Shown here in pieces: positions 46,760-57,391 of a stretch of DNA of 64,000 bases. Each line of letters starts with the position of its first letter. Position 1 is the first letter of the stretch. The DNA is taken from the NCBI GenBank assembly GCA_047967505.1, contig CM106538.1, one strand, 5' to 3'. The notes beneath the pieces are model-generated. The model did no database searches. It worked only from the letters and a program-made list of their open reading frames with translations, and was not told the DNA's origin. A program made the translations under genes and the position numbers. Source of the stretch: Dipteris shenzhenensis (Eukaryota > Polypodiophyta > Polypodiopsida > Gleicheniales).

Positions 46760-47913
46760 GAACCATCATCAATGAAAATGAAGAGAAGTTTATCAAACTC
46801 ATTCCAAAGTTTCCCACAAACTCAAGTAATGCATCAACAACATTATCTTCAACATCAACACACACATTCAAAAACATCAGCACATACAACATTGGAATAG
46901 AAATGCCCAAAAATGTAAAAGCAAATCAACATTTAGACAAGTCTTTGCCAAAGTACTCCATGTTACCTGACAACAAATATTACTACAATTTAAGATTACT
47001 AAACAATGAACAACATTTACTTCTCCACAACATCATGCTTAAAAAAAGATGTCATTTGCAAAAGCGGAATCATCTTTTTTTGACAGGAAATGCAGGTACA
47101 GGTAAAATATTCACACTACTATCATAGTACAAGATCTTCTACGCCACTACTCAGACAACCAATCAATAAACATTGAGCTTCCAAAAGTGTTGTTGCTTGC
47201 CTATACAGGCAAAGCAGCTTTCAATATTGGAGGCACAACCATCCATGTTGCCCTTCATTTACCACTAATGGCATCTCACTACACAAGCCTCTCCACCAAA
47301 AAATTGCAAGAACTATCTCAACTATACAAGAACTAGAACTTGTAGTGTTCGATGAGGTTTCATTGATTGGGTACAGCTTACTTATGGCTGCAGATATGCG
47401 CCTCCGCAAAATTCAACACAACCACCTACAACCTTTTGGAGGAGTTGATGTTATTTTTTGTGGAGATTTGTGCCAAGCAAGTCTAACAAAAGACTCATGG
47501 ATATTCATGGATCAATCATCAAACACAAGATCGATGTCATCATTTTGGACAGAAAATGTCCTTCCTATGAATTAACAGAGCCAATGCGGCAAAAAGACAA
47601 TACATACATAGACATACTAAATCGCATTAGAATTGGGGAACACACTCTTCAAGACATCTCATATCTCAACAATAGATACTTTCGTCAACCATTAAAAATA
47701 GAAGAAATTCCCTACTTATTCTACACAAATACTTCAAAAGATGCACACAATGAAGAAATCTTCTCATTGCTTAAGGAAAGTCCACACATCTTCAAAGCAA
47801 TTGACAAAAGACATAAAACATGTAGCAAAACAATAAAAATTCCTACATCTCCAAAGAACACATTTGGATTGCACCACATATTGAACCTAAAACCAGGAAT
47901 GATTTTGTTCTAG
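46760..47913 (+). pseudogene. Helentron PIF1-like helicase, N-terminal half
   Basis: NENEEKFIKLIPKFP opens the same segment as in the minus copy (PNEEKFIKLIPKFP). Walker A reads LFLTGNAGTGKIFTLL: the glycines are kept but Thr after Lys is Ile. Walker B is LVVFDEVSLIG-like (47345), then GGVDVIFCGDLCQAS. After a frameshift, LTEPMRQKDNTYIDILNRIR follows, and the region ends at LKPGMILF (47913). Motifs V and VI are missing by deletion. Comparison with the minus copy shows each has retained residues the other lost. Confidence 0.82.
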
Positions 47914-48545
47914 AAATTTGGACATTGGTGACAAACCCACACAAATGACACTGCAATCTTTGAATACGAGAACATTATCTTTGCACCATGAAGACATTGT
48001 TGCCGACAAAAGCCTAATGAGCACCACAATCTTGTGCCTCCAAGAACTTCATTGCCAAAATAATGATTTGCTCTCCCTACAAAATTTCACAACTTTGCAA
48101 AACAACAATGGAATTGGAATAGCAACATGTTATAAAATTAATGTACAATTACAAATGCAAGAATATATTACAAAAACAAGGTGAGCGTTTGTTGACATTA
48201 TTCAAAACATATGAAGGTTCAAGTTTTGCAATCATTAATGTTTATAAACACCCTTCCTCACCACAATCAACACTCATTAATATCTTGGAAAATATGATTT
48301 TGAAATTAAAACAAAAATTTCCAACTACAATCCTAGGAGACTTCAATATTCATTGTGACAACTCTTCAATTTCATCACTTCTTCATAAATTCATGCGAAA
48401 ATACAATTTCATACATTAATAAAAGAACCAACAACTATTCATGGTTCCACAATTGACCACATATGGAAAAACACATACCATAACAACACAACAAATGGAA
48501 CAAACTTCATATACTGGTCAAACCACTCCCTTCTATATACAAACA
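47914..48545 (+). pseudogene. Helentron endonuclease domain, plus copy
   Basis: SLNTRTLSLHHEDIV, then TTILCLQELHCQNN, FAIINVYKHPSSPQS, FPTTILGDFNIHCDN, GSTIDHIWK and WSNHSLLYT (the terminal N/D-H of EEP nucleases). One stop (near 48183) and one frameshift near 48415 break it; otherwise the domain is full length. This makes it the better-preserved of the two endonuclease copies. Confidence 0.82.
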
Positions 48546-48589
48546 TAAATTAAATTCGACAAGCCTATTGAATGTAATTCACCTTGTTT

Positions 48590-50698
48590 AGAGTGCCCCC
48601 TCTTCCCTTCACTACACACATTAATTAATTGCCGAGTTTTCTCGCAGGGGGCTCCTATTGCATGTGTACACAAACACTTCGCCTTTACGTTTAGGAACAC
48701 TTGTTTGGGAACCAAGTGTGAATGCAGATTATAGGTAGCTTACCCAATACATATTCTCCACCTTCATGCTCTACGGGGTAGCTTTTCATCCTATCCAATG
48801 GCTCTTTCAAACTAGCTTGATCGAGAATGTCACCCGCTTTTTCCTTTTTGGCCAGACAACCCTTTCAAGAGGGGACGGCTTCCTTGCACTCCCTTGCTCT
48901 AGACTACTGAGATGGTGCATTTTGCACGGCAACACTGCCTCCTTTGAGATTCTCTTTGCATTTTCTCTTCATTGCCCTACGCTATCTTCTGATTTTGTCT
49001 AGTAGTGGGGACGTTTGCACCCTATGAGTACTCAGCGTTGGGAAATGAACCAACTCCTCCCAAATCCTCTTTCTTGTTGAAGAATGAAAAACCTAACGGC
49101 ATCTGATACGAAGGGATCATCCATCCCATCCGACATGGTTCCAAGATGCGAGGCTCAAACATTCCCTGAACTAGAGATTGCATGGTACAATTTCTAATCC
49201 TTTCGCCTGCTGCTAGAGAGAGGCTGTCACATACCACCTTGTTGCCTCCCAAGCGTGGCGCCATCGTCCCCTAGGACAACCCTTTTGCTATGATATTAAG
49301 GGAGACGCTTTCTAATATAAAACTTCTTCACGAGGTCATTAATGTTATATCTGTGAATTGGGAACATTAATCAATAGTGTGTTATCCATATATTTGAAAG
49401 CACTCTTAGAAAGTTTCAAGTAATCTAGTGCTTAAATTTTCTTAAGTTGCAATATAGGTTGAAACTATGAAATTGGGCTTGATGTTCCTTCTCAATCTCA
49501 CTTTGTCTCTAAGTCTTGCTGATAGCAATATGTATATTGCATAACACTCGTGTAGGAAGCCTTAGTAGGTGCAAGGTGCTCATTCTCTTGCTGCACATTA
49601 CAAAGAGGATGTAGCAGTCATCACAAACAACAAACATGAGAGGGGGTGATATCTAGTATAAAATTATATCATTGGTACTATGTGATTATTGGCAATGGTG
49701 GAATTCACTGGAGCTCTTGATGACCTGTGTGTTTTATCAAGGGTGTCCAATTTGATGTAAATGGTTCATGTTAGGGATTGCATCTACGCAATAATCGAGG
49801 ACAGGTCAAGGAAGGTAGCTCTAGACACATCCCAAAAGGACCCTAGGCAATGTTAGTGACCCATCTCTAGCCTTATATGACCTTTACATTACAGCAAGTG
49901 AAAAGCATGATCCATAGACACGACCAAGTCTTCCAATGCACAAATGTGGCAAAAACTGTAAAAGTAGGTCTTTTCTCTAATCTGGCCAAAATCCACCTCT
50001 TCACAGCATTCAAAAATGGCTGCAGTATGCATAATCACTGGCTAGTGACAATATATTACAATTTTGGCATCCAGCAATGCTCTCATAAACTTAGAAGGCA
50101 CAGGTAAATCACACTGAATTGCAAAATGAATCAACTCCATCAACAGCTAATACAATCTGCAGATAATCCAATACTGGGAACTATCCCTTACTAATAATAT
50201 AGTTTACACAAAGTGTACAAGCCTACACTCTGGACAACAAAATCTCCTAGGCAAGAGCTACTGCTGACATATGTGCTTGGAAGTAAGACCTTAGTACGCA
50301 GGTCCAGTTAATTGCATTCCCAAGTGACTTCACAAAGACAGGATCATCTGAAAGGTGCACCACTCTGATGATTGAAATGCTTCCCGAATACAACATACAT
50401 TAGAAAAGGGTAAGTCAGAGGCCAAATCTGTAGCTCCCGCTCTGAAAGAAATTTCAAACCTAGAAAGGGTGTATCGTATCAAAACCAACACCCAGGAATC
50501 TGATAAGAATGTACAATAAATCTTGGTGGAACTGTACAAGAATCTCCCAAATGAGAGGCACAAATCAAATAAACAGCATCTTTGGGAGATGGAAATAATT
50601 CGTGGGCAGATTTCTCAAACGCTTTTGCCGCACTGTACACAGACTCTGAAGAGTTAATCCTTCCTCTCTAAAAGCTCTTTCATCCAACTGATGCAGAA
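48590..50698. other. Intergenic, no firm gene
   Basis: A plus-strand frame at 48766-49002 and a minus-strand frame at 49264-49022 have aromatic and Gly-rich composition that faintly recalls the post-RT region of LINEs, but no diagnostic motif was found. The rest, to 50698, is AT-rich; the last part would be the 3' UTR of the exon on the minus strand. Confidence 0.35.
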
Positions 50699-50917
50699 TT
50701 ATGGAGATTTTTTTTCAGCCTTAAGATTGATTCCAAACCACTTCTTGCTATATTTATCCTTTAATTCAACTGCAGGCACATCTAAAGAGCTTCCACCTTG
50801 TTCAGACCCAATCTCATCTGGTGTCCTCAGCTTGCTGCTACTCGGTTGCCTTTTAACTGGTAGAATTGACGAAAATGAGGCTTGGATACTCTCCCGAGAT
50901 TTCAAAAGCTCGTCAGT
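50699..50917 (-). CDS. Possible terminal exon of a host gene, function unknown
   Basis: A 72-codon exon on the minus strand after a good acceptor (TTGTTGGCTGTCAG|ACT at 50918/50917). It has no disruption and unbiased, hydrophilic composition (LKSRESIQASFSSILPVKRQ, then Ser/Gly/Asp-rich, ending KKWFGINLKAEKKSP and a stop at 50699). No domain was recognised and I cannot name the family. Upstream exons would lie above 50917, but gypsy and copia sequences occupy 51459-57390, so the gene is either very long or already cut off by them. Expression evidence would decide. Confidence 0.35.
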   Translation of the reverse strand, partial: TDELLKSRESIQASFSSILPVKRQPSSSKLRTPDEIGSEQGGSSLDVPAVELKDKYSKKWFGINLKAEKKSP

Positions 50918-51458
50918 CTGACAGCCAACAAGGCAAGACAAAATTATAAACTGACTTGACAGTCTTTTTTCTTGTGTAATTCATAAAGAAACCTAAAACA
51001 ATACCAGCAGCTTATCCTTTTGTTTAGGGTAGCATATAATCATTGATCTCACTCATACCACAAATATTTATATTTTGAAGAGCATATACAAATCTATCAA
51101 ATCAATTATAGGACTTTTAGGATTATGTCATGGTAAAGTATCTTAGTCCTCCGCCTTCTAAAGAAAAAGATAAGACTGTCGATTGCCCTTACAACCAGAT
51201 GGTAGCCTATAGCGTAACATTTAACTAAATGTATCTGGCAACTGTCCAGAGACATCATATAAAAGTAACATAAGTGTGCAGTTTAACATAGACAGGCTAG
51301 CTATAGCCTATTATGGCATCTCCGCCAACTATATCTATACCCCATGGTCAACTTCCACAATGCTTGAAAATGACATCCTCTGGTATGTGCGTGGTCCTTT
51401 AGTTCACCTTGTCTTGATGTGCTGTGCTAGAATCAGCAAGGTGGTCATCAGAGTCATC
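50918..51458. other. Spacer, no recognised gene
   Basis: AT-rich; may hold an intron of the putative exon to the left or more gypsy remnants. Nothing diagnostic seen. Confidence 0.4.
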
Positions 51459-51958
51459 TTAAGGACACAGTTCCACCATGTTGATGGACAAGGAGGGTTT
51501 CAAGTTTTGTTGAACCTCTTGTATCCCAAGTTTCATTTTGGAAGGCAGAATCAATTGATATAGACCAATTGCTATGGGCCAGTCACCAAGAACCCACCGT
51601 TCCTTCTCTGCACCAACTTCCTCTTCAAAATCGTCTTCAGACATGTCTGTTTGCCTATGGCGTGACTGCCTGATTATCATGTCGATTGCCAAGCATGTAT
51701 GCAGCTCGACTTCACCATTGGACCAATCCTTGATAGCTTTGGCTGATCTCAAATAGATGAGATCATCCCTTGTCATGTCAAGCACAACAAAGTTAGAGAG
51801 AAAGATGACCTCACCAATCTGCATGGGAACTCCCTTGACAACTCCTAGGGGCACAACCTCCATTGGTCAACCGTTTTGACTTGAAAGTGTGTTGAACTGA
51901 TGAGACTCAAACCCAATTGCACCATAGTACTCTTGGGCATGATATTAATTGCTTTTCC
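51459..51958 (-). pseudogene. Ty3/gypsy protease region, left part
   Basis: On the minus strand AINIMPKSTMVQLGLSL runs across the copia insertion point, with LDGG on the other side (57065-57100): the L-D-G-G-x-A-x-N-I-M-P active-site block of a gypsy retropepsin. Then, after a one-base shift, VVPLGVVKGVPMQIGEVIF, NFVVLDM and AIKDWSNGEVEL follow, the conserved second half of that protease family. A stop ends it near 51459 and no RT follows. Confidence 0.7.
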
Positions 51959-52648
51959 TGTAAGAAAACAATACAACGTCTGTGCTCAACAGATAACAGG
52001 ATCTCGTATGCAAGAGAGAAAAGCAGATAGTATGGAGAATCAAAAATTTGATTACTGTAAAACTGATACAATAGATGGCGCTGCCTCCCAATCGTGCGCT
52101 CCTGCGAGAGAAGCTTTGATGGCGTGCTGGAAACAGTAGAGGACGGAGCCTGGATGCTAAGGAATCAGGGTTGCTGTAGCTAGTGATGATAATGGGCTTC
52201 ACGGACTTGCTCTTATATAGCCACCAATCGTAGTCGGTTAGACCCAATTGGGTGACCGACCCAGTCCGCCCAAAACGGTCGACTGGGGGTCAGTCTCGAA
52301 ATAGGCCACCGACCACACGATAGAACCGTGGTGCAAAATAAAGCAACTAACCTGCGGTCTTCATTCGGCCATCCGGGATCATTTGGGGCTCCAAACGGGC
52401 CTCGCAACCCGAGAGTGGGCTGCCTCGGGAAATGCTCCGTCTACCCTTAGTGCGGTCAGTCATGGGATGCCTTCCCGCACTTGCATGTAGCCTAGTTGGC
52501 AATGTGCCAACTCTCTGAAGCCGTCCAGCCATCAGGCCACACATGGCCCCCATCTGCTGTCCAAGCCTTCTCCTCATATGAGGGGCTTACAAGTAGAGTT
52601 AGCTGGTTCCCACGTAGTTACACGAGAGTGGAGCATTGATATCTAACA
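51959..52648 (-). repeat. 3' LTR of the copia element
   Basis: Left copy in window coordinates, 690 bp, TG...CA ends, next to the polypurine tract at 52649. Differs from the right LTR by scattered substitutions and the missing segment near position 630. Confidence 0.95.
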
Positions 52649-53520
52649 TCCCTCCTCAATGTCCACCCGCAAGTGAACTTACTTTTTCGGCACAATGCCA
52701 AGTCGATGAAGATGCCTCTCCAACAAGTCTCTTCCAAGAGCCTTCGTGAAGATTTCCGCAGTAACATGTCACTGATCTCCTGCTATCCACGTCTCTTGTC
52801 CAATCCGAGTCACAGAATCCGGTCAAGATATTGCCCTTGGTATAGGTGATGCCATAATCAAGTGTGCCTTTGATGTATTTCAGCACCCGCATCCTTACCC
52901 TCCAATGGTTCTCCTGGGGCTTATTGGAAAACTTGCTTAGTACACTAGTCGCAAAAGTGATGTCCGGCCGCGTGTTGCACAAGTAAATCAAACTGCCCAT
53001 AAGCCTTCTGTACTTCGCTTCGTCCACCAGTGGTGATGAATCCTCGTTTGAGAGCTTCACATCAACCTCCATAGGGGTGCCAACTGTCTTGCACTCAGTC
53101 ATGCCAAATGCCTTCAGTATCTCTCCCGCATACTTCAACTGTGAGATGAAGATCTGTTTTGGCTCTTGCCAAACTTCAATTCCCAAACAGAAATGCATCA
53201 GTCCGAGGTCTGTCATTTCAAACTCTCTTCCTAGCAAATGCTTTACCTGCGAGATCTTCTCTTCATGGTTCCCTGTTATGACAAGGTCGTCCACGTAAAG
53301 GACCACGATCATACACCCGCCTCCTTCTCTGTAGATATACAAATTTGCATCAGATGGGCTCCTCCTGAATCCGTTTTGCAGAAAGTAGGCATCAATCCGC
53401 TGGTACCACGCTCGTGGGACCTGTTTCAACCCGTAGAGTGTCTTCTTCAATTTACAGACTTTACCTTATGAACCGGGAATCACAAAACCTGGTGGTTGTT
53501 CCACGTATACCTCCTCCTTG
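52649..53520 (-). pseudogene. copia RT second half and truncated RNase H
   Basis: CKLKKTLYGLKQVPRAWYQ, MIVVLYVDDLVITGNHEEKI (YVDD polymerase site), MTDLGLMHFCLGIEV, KYRRLMGSLIYLCNTRPDIT, and the RNase H start LTGFCDSDWTRDVDSRRSVT are clear. Right after that the sequence jumps, in another frame, to EIFTKALGRDLLERHLHRLG, the conserved end of copia pol. About a hundred residues of RNase H, including its catalytic carboxylates after the first Asp, are therefore missing. A stop (TAA) lies near 53469. Confidence 0.88.
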
Positions 53521-55262
53521 AGATCTCTATTCAGAAAGGCGGATTTTACATCCATCTGAAACACGGGCCAACTTTCTTGTGCTGCTATAGCCAAAACACT
53601 GCGAATTGTGGCTAGTCTAGCTGTGGGAGCAAAAGTATCCTAATAATCAAAACCATGTACCTGTGCGAATCCTTTTGCCACGAGCCGAGCCTTATACTTA
53701 TCCAACGTGCCGTCGGACTTGTACTTAGTCTTGTACACCCACTTGGTGCCGATTACCTTGCGTTTTAGTGATCGATCCACAAGGTCCCAAGTGTTGTTCT
53801 TCATTATGGAGCCATACTCCGACTGCATAGCCTCCATCCACCTTTCATCACCCTGTGCCTCTTCAAGACACTTGGGTTCTTCAGCACGGATCACCTCTGT
53901 CATCAAAGCATAGTTGACCAAGTGTTCCTGCGCCCTTCTTTGCTCCTCTAATCTCTTGGACCGGCGGTGTTCGGATGGTTCCTCCTCAATGATTGAAGAT
54001 TCTCTGCCGTCCAAAAGCTGCTTTACCCACTTCGAGAATGGTCGTTGCCATTGTGGTTCTGCAGGCTCTTCTTCCTCTTCTTTATCTTGAATCCTCCCAA
54101 GCACCGTTGGGGGAGTTCGGTTTGCTGTTGGTGGTTGTACTGGATGGATATCCTGGTCCTGGTTGTCTGGGAAGGAAGCATCCTTCTCCACTTGATGCGG
54201 CTGTTCTGAGAAGACCACATCGCGACTTACTATTACCTTCTTAGTAACAGGGTTATAGAGACGGTAACCCTTCGACTCTTCACTGTAGCCCAAGAAAATA
54301 CACTTCCGACTCTTCGGTTCCCATTTGGTCCTGTTAGCATCAGAGACATGCACAAAACAGTCACATCCAAAAACTCTGAAATGTGCAGCTGAAGGTTTCT
54401 TACCAGAAAAGGCCTGCAGTGGAGTCATCCCGCTCACAGCCTTCGTGTAGCTACGATTCAGAATGTAAACTGCTGTGTTACATGCTTCAGCCCAGAAAGT
54501 CTTTGGCAAATCTTTCCCTTTCATCATACTCCTGCCCATTTCGCAGATGACGCGCATCTTGCGCTCTGCTACTCCATTTTGTTGTGATGTATGTGGCGGG
54601 GGTTTCTGCCTCTTGATCCCGTGACTTTTACAGTAACTTTCAAATTCACTTGATGTGAACTCACCACCTCTGTCTGATCTCAACTTTTTCACCTTCCTCC
54701 CTGTTTCTTTCTCGACCATTACGTGCCATTCTTTGAACTTACTAAAAGCCTCATCTTTAGTCTTCAAGAAGTATATCCATATCCTTTTACTGTAGTCGTC
54801 GATCAGCGTCATGAAGTAGTAGGAACCACCCAAAGCTTCTGTCTCCATCTTTCCGCAGAGGTCCGTGTGAACGAGCTCTAGAGGAGCCTTTGCCCTGCTG
54901 GCCTCTTTAGGAAAGGGCTGCCGATGCTGCTTGCCCATCATGCAAGCTTCACATACATTGGGCAGATCTGTAATTTCTTGTAGGTCTACAATCATTCCAC
55001 TTTTATGCATCTCCTTTAAAGAACTAAGGTTTAGATGACCAAACCTCTCATGCCACAGCTTAGTGTTCTTCACATCGGCTCGAGCACTGAAAGCTGAGAG
55101 TTCGTAGATGTTGCGCAGTGTACCTTTACCAACGACCTTCCCTTGAAGATCCAAAATCTGTGCACCATTCTTATCGAATTGAACTTTGAGGTCCCGATCC
55201 GTGATCGCAGAAATGGACAACAAGTTCCTCTTGATATCTGGCACATAAAGAACATCGGACAA
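53521..55262 (-). CDS. copia GAG-pre-integrase, integrase and RT first half
   Basis: One long frame (55262-53640) and a short continuation after a stop. LSDVLYVPDIKRNLLSIS ends the protease region. LWHERFGHLNLSSLKEMH and CEACMMGKQHRQPFP form the GAG-pre-integrase HHCC zinc module. The integrase core has VHTDLCGKME, KLRSDRGGEFTSSEFE and SQQNGVAERKMRVICEMGRS (D, D and E of DDE). Then KCIFLGYSEESKGYRLYN and the Glu/Pro-rich spacer appear. RT begins MEAMQSEYGSIMKNNTWDLV, IGTKWVYKTKYKSDG and KARLVAKGFAQVHG. A TAG at 53637 is followed by DTFAPTARLATIRSVLA and QMDVKSAFLN. The frame is the longest intact one in the window (about 540 codons). Confidence 0.92.
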
Positions 55263-56256
55263 CTATTTTACAACTCCATCTGACTTGAGAGCAATCGTAC
55301 CTTTTCCTTTTATTGGACATTTTGCATCATTGCCGACTACTACCAGGATGTCATTCTCTACCGGATGTAGAGAGGTATACCAATCCTTCCAACTGGTCAT
55401 GTGGCGCGATGCACCACTGTCAATAATCCAAGGTTCTTCCGCAGGTACATGAACTTGCAAATCTCCTCTTCTCATCTGCAATCTGCTTGTGCCTTGCCTT
55501 GTTGCAATAGAAGCACTTGATCTTCTTCTTTCTCTTTTTATCATCTGAAGAAGATGGGTTACCAGAGTCCTTACCTTTACCTTTCTTTGATTCAGCATAA
55601 AAAGCCGAATCTTCTCCAGTCCTCGTCTTTTGACGCATCTCCTCCTCCAGAAGCATTGCGCTGAAATCCTCAAAGTTGAGGGACGGATTTCTGTTCTGCG
55701 TATTCAGCGCTGTAACAAGACCGTCGTACTTTGGTGGTAGAATCCGTATGCACCTTCGTGCTAGATTCTCGCTGGTGATGATGATGCCAATCGCAGGCAT
55801 CTGATCGCGCAGATTCTTCACCCTGGTGATGAACTTCTCTGCCACTTCAGACTCAGATGGTTTCTTGTTCGCGAGTTGAGTCTCTAGATTCTAAATCCGC
55901 GTCTGATTCGTGATCTCGTACTGATTCTTCAAGACCGTCCATGCCTCCTTCGCTGTGGTGACATGTTGAATTAACGCCATGACAGAATCACTTACACTGC
56001 AGACAAGAGAACACAGCGCATCTGTATTTCTTCTTGTCCACGCGAGAATCTCATCCGTAGTTGGTATTATCTGTTGTGCTGCATTGGCTGGATTCAGTCT
56101 CGCAACTGGCTTCAGGTCCACCCCAGTAGCAGTATCCCAAAGCTCGTATGCGCTTAGGATGGTCTTCATCTTGAACTTCCAGAGTGGATAGTTAGTGCCG
56201 TACAACTTTTCACTTTCGCCGAACGATGGGATTCGCAGTCTTGCGGGCTGGGCCAT
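55263..56256 (-). pseudogene. copia gag, zinc knuckle and protease
   Basis: It starts at ATG 56256 (MAQPARLRIPSFGESEKLYG), then NYPLWKFKMKTILSAYELWD of the Gag N-terminal domain. A TAG near 55888 interrupts it, then VAEKFITRVKNLRDQMPAIG and LPPKYDGLVTALNTQ complete the UBN2 part. A basic stretch leads to the CCHC knuckle CFYCNKARHKQ, where the Gly before His is changed. A frame change near 55440 leads into EEPWIIDSGASRHMTSWKDW with the protease DSGA site. A stop at 55263 ends the block just before the long pol frame. Confidence 0.9.
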
Positions 56257-56326
56257 CACTCACAATCTGCTCACAAACAGGAACACACTACCAAATCTTC
56301 TTGCTAGAGCCCAAGCTCTGATACCA

Positions 56327-57059
56327 TGTAAGAAAACAATACAACGTCTGTGCTCAACAGATAACAGGATCTCGTATGCAAGAGAGAAAAGCAGATACTA
56401 TGGAGAATCAAAAATTTGATTACTGTAAAACTGATACAATAGATGGTGCTGCCTCCCAGTCGTGCGCTCCTGTGAGAGAAGCTTCGATGGCGTGCTGGAA
56501 ACAGTAGAGGACGGAGGCTGGATGCTAAGGAATCAGGATTGCTGTAGCCAGTGATGATAATGGGCTTCACGGACTTGCTCTTATATAGCCACCAATCGTA
56601 GTCAGTTAGACCCAATTGGGTGACCGACCCAGTCCGCCCAAAATGGTTGACTGGGGATCGGTCCCGAAATAGGCCACCGACCACACGATAGAACCGTGGC
56701 GCAAAATAGAGCAACTGACCTACCGCGTCCATTCGGCCCAGAGCCATCCGAGATCATCTGGGGCTCCAAACGGGCCCCACAACCCGAGAGTGGGCTGCCC
56801 CGGGAAATACTCCGTCTACCCTCAGTGCAGTCAGTCATGGGATGCCTTCCTGCACTTGCATGTAGCCTAGTTGGCAGTGTGCCAACTCTCTCTGAAGCCG
56901 TCCAGCCATCAGGCCACACATGGCCCCCATTTGGTGTCCAAACCAAGACCTACCGGATAACCGAGCTACTCAAATGCCTTCTCCTCATATGAGGGGCTTA
57001 TAAGCAGAGTTAGCTAGTTCCCGCGTAGTTACACGAGAGTGGAGCATTGATATCTAACA
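56327..57059 (-). repeat. 5' LTR of the copia element
   Basis: Right copy in window coordinates, 733 bp, TG...CA ends, next to the tRNA-iMet PBS complement ending at 56326, with TATA box near 56580. Confidence 0.95.
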
Positions 57060-57064
57060 TTTCC

Positions 57065-57390
57065 ACCATCCAGAAATACATTCTTCAAGACTACTTCATT
57101 TATTTCCAGCACCACTTGTGGACTTCGCACATAGGTGAGAACTACATAAGCTGAGCACTAGTTCACCATGGATCCATCTTCACCGGCTTCCTATAGAACG
57201 TGCCCATTTTTTTGACCTCCTGGCATTCATTTCAGGAATGCCATAATCTAATCCTTAATTTGTGGGGACAACAGAAAAAGTTGCCTGAGGTGATGTTGAG
57301 TAAGGTTGTATGATGGCCCTAGCTTCCACCATAGGATTAAAGATTACCTGAGGTGGGAGTCACGAGTCTAAGTATACTATCATCGTTTCT
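57065..57390 (-). pseudogene. Ty3/gypsy protease region, right part
   Basis: On the minus strand the end SPQVVLEINEVVLKNVFLDGG leads straight into the left part at 51958 once the copia element and one TTTCC copy are removed. Upstream frames are broken and no Gag knuckle was seen before the LINE tail starts at about 57392. Confidence 0.6.
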
Positions 57391-57391
57391 T

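Larger units (their letters stand above)
45559..48589 (+). mobile_element. Helentron-type Helitron, plus copy, Rep deleted
   Basis: Second copy of the Helentron family, on the opposite strand to the first. It keeps a charged N-terminal region (45569-45900), a DUF6570-like segment (about 45940-46390), the helicase (46760-47913) and the endonuclease (47930-48545). The 3' tail is GAATGTAATTC-ACCTTGTTT, ending near 48589. The whole Rep block is absent: DUF6570-like sequence runs within about 200 bp into the pre-helicase region. Helicase motifs V and VI are also deleted between 47913 and 47930. It cannot be autonomous. Confidence 0.82.
51959..57059 (-). mobile_element. Ty1/copia retrotransposon, nearly complete, nested in gypsy
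   Basis: LTRs at 51959-52648 (690 bp) and 56327-57059 (733 bp) start TGTAAGAAAACAA and end GATATCTAACA as read on plus. They contain a TATA box (GGCTATATAAGAGC on minus). The right LTR has an extra segment of about 40 bp near 56940-56980. The TTTCC duplication lies at 51954-51958 and 57060-57064. The PBS complement (CTCTGATACCA) ends at 56326; the polypurine tract GAGGAGGGA (minus) starts at 52649. Inside, all domains appear in copia order: gag, protease, integrase, RT, then a shortened RNase H. Stops at about 55888, 55263 and 53637 are TAG where Gln would fit the family. Insertion split a gypsy protease. Confidence 0.95.
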
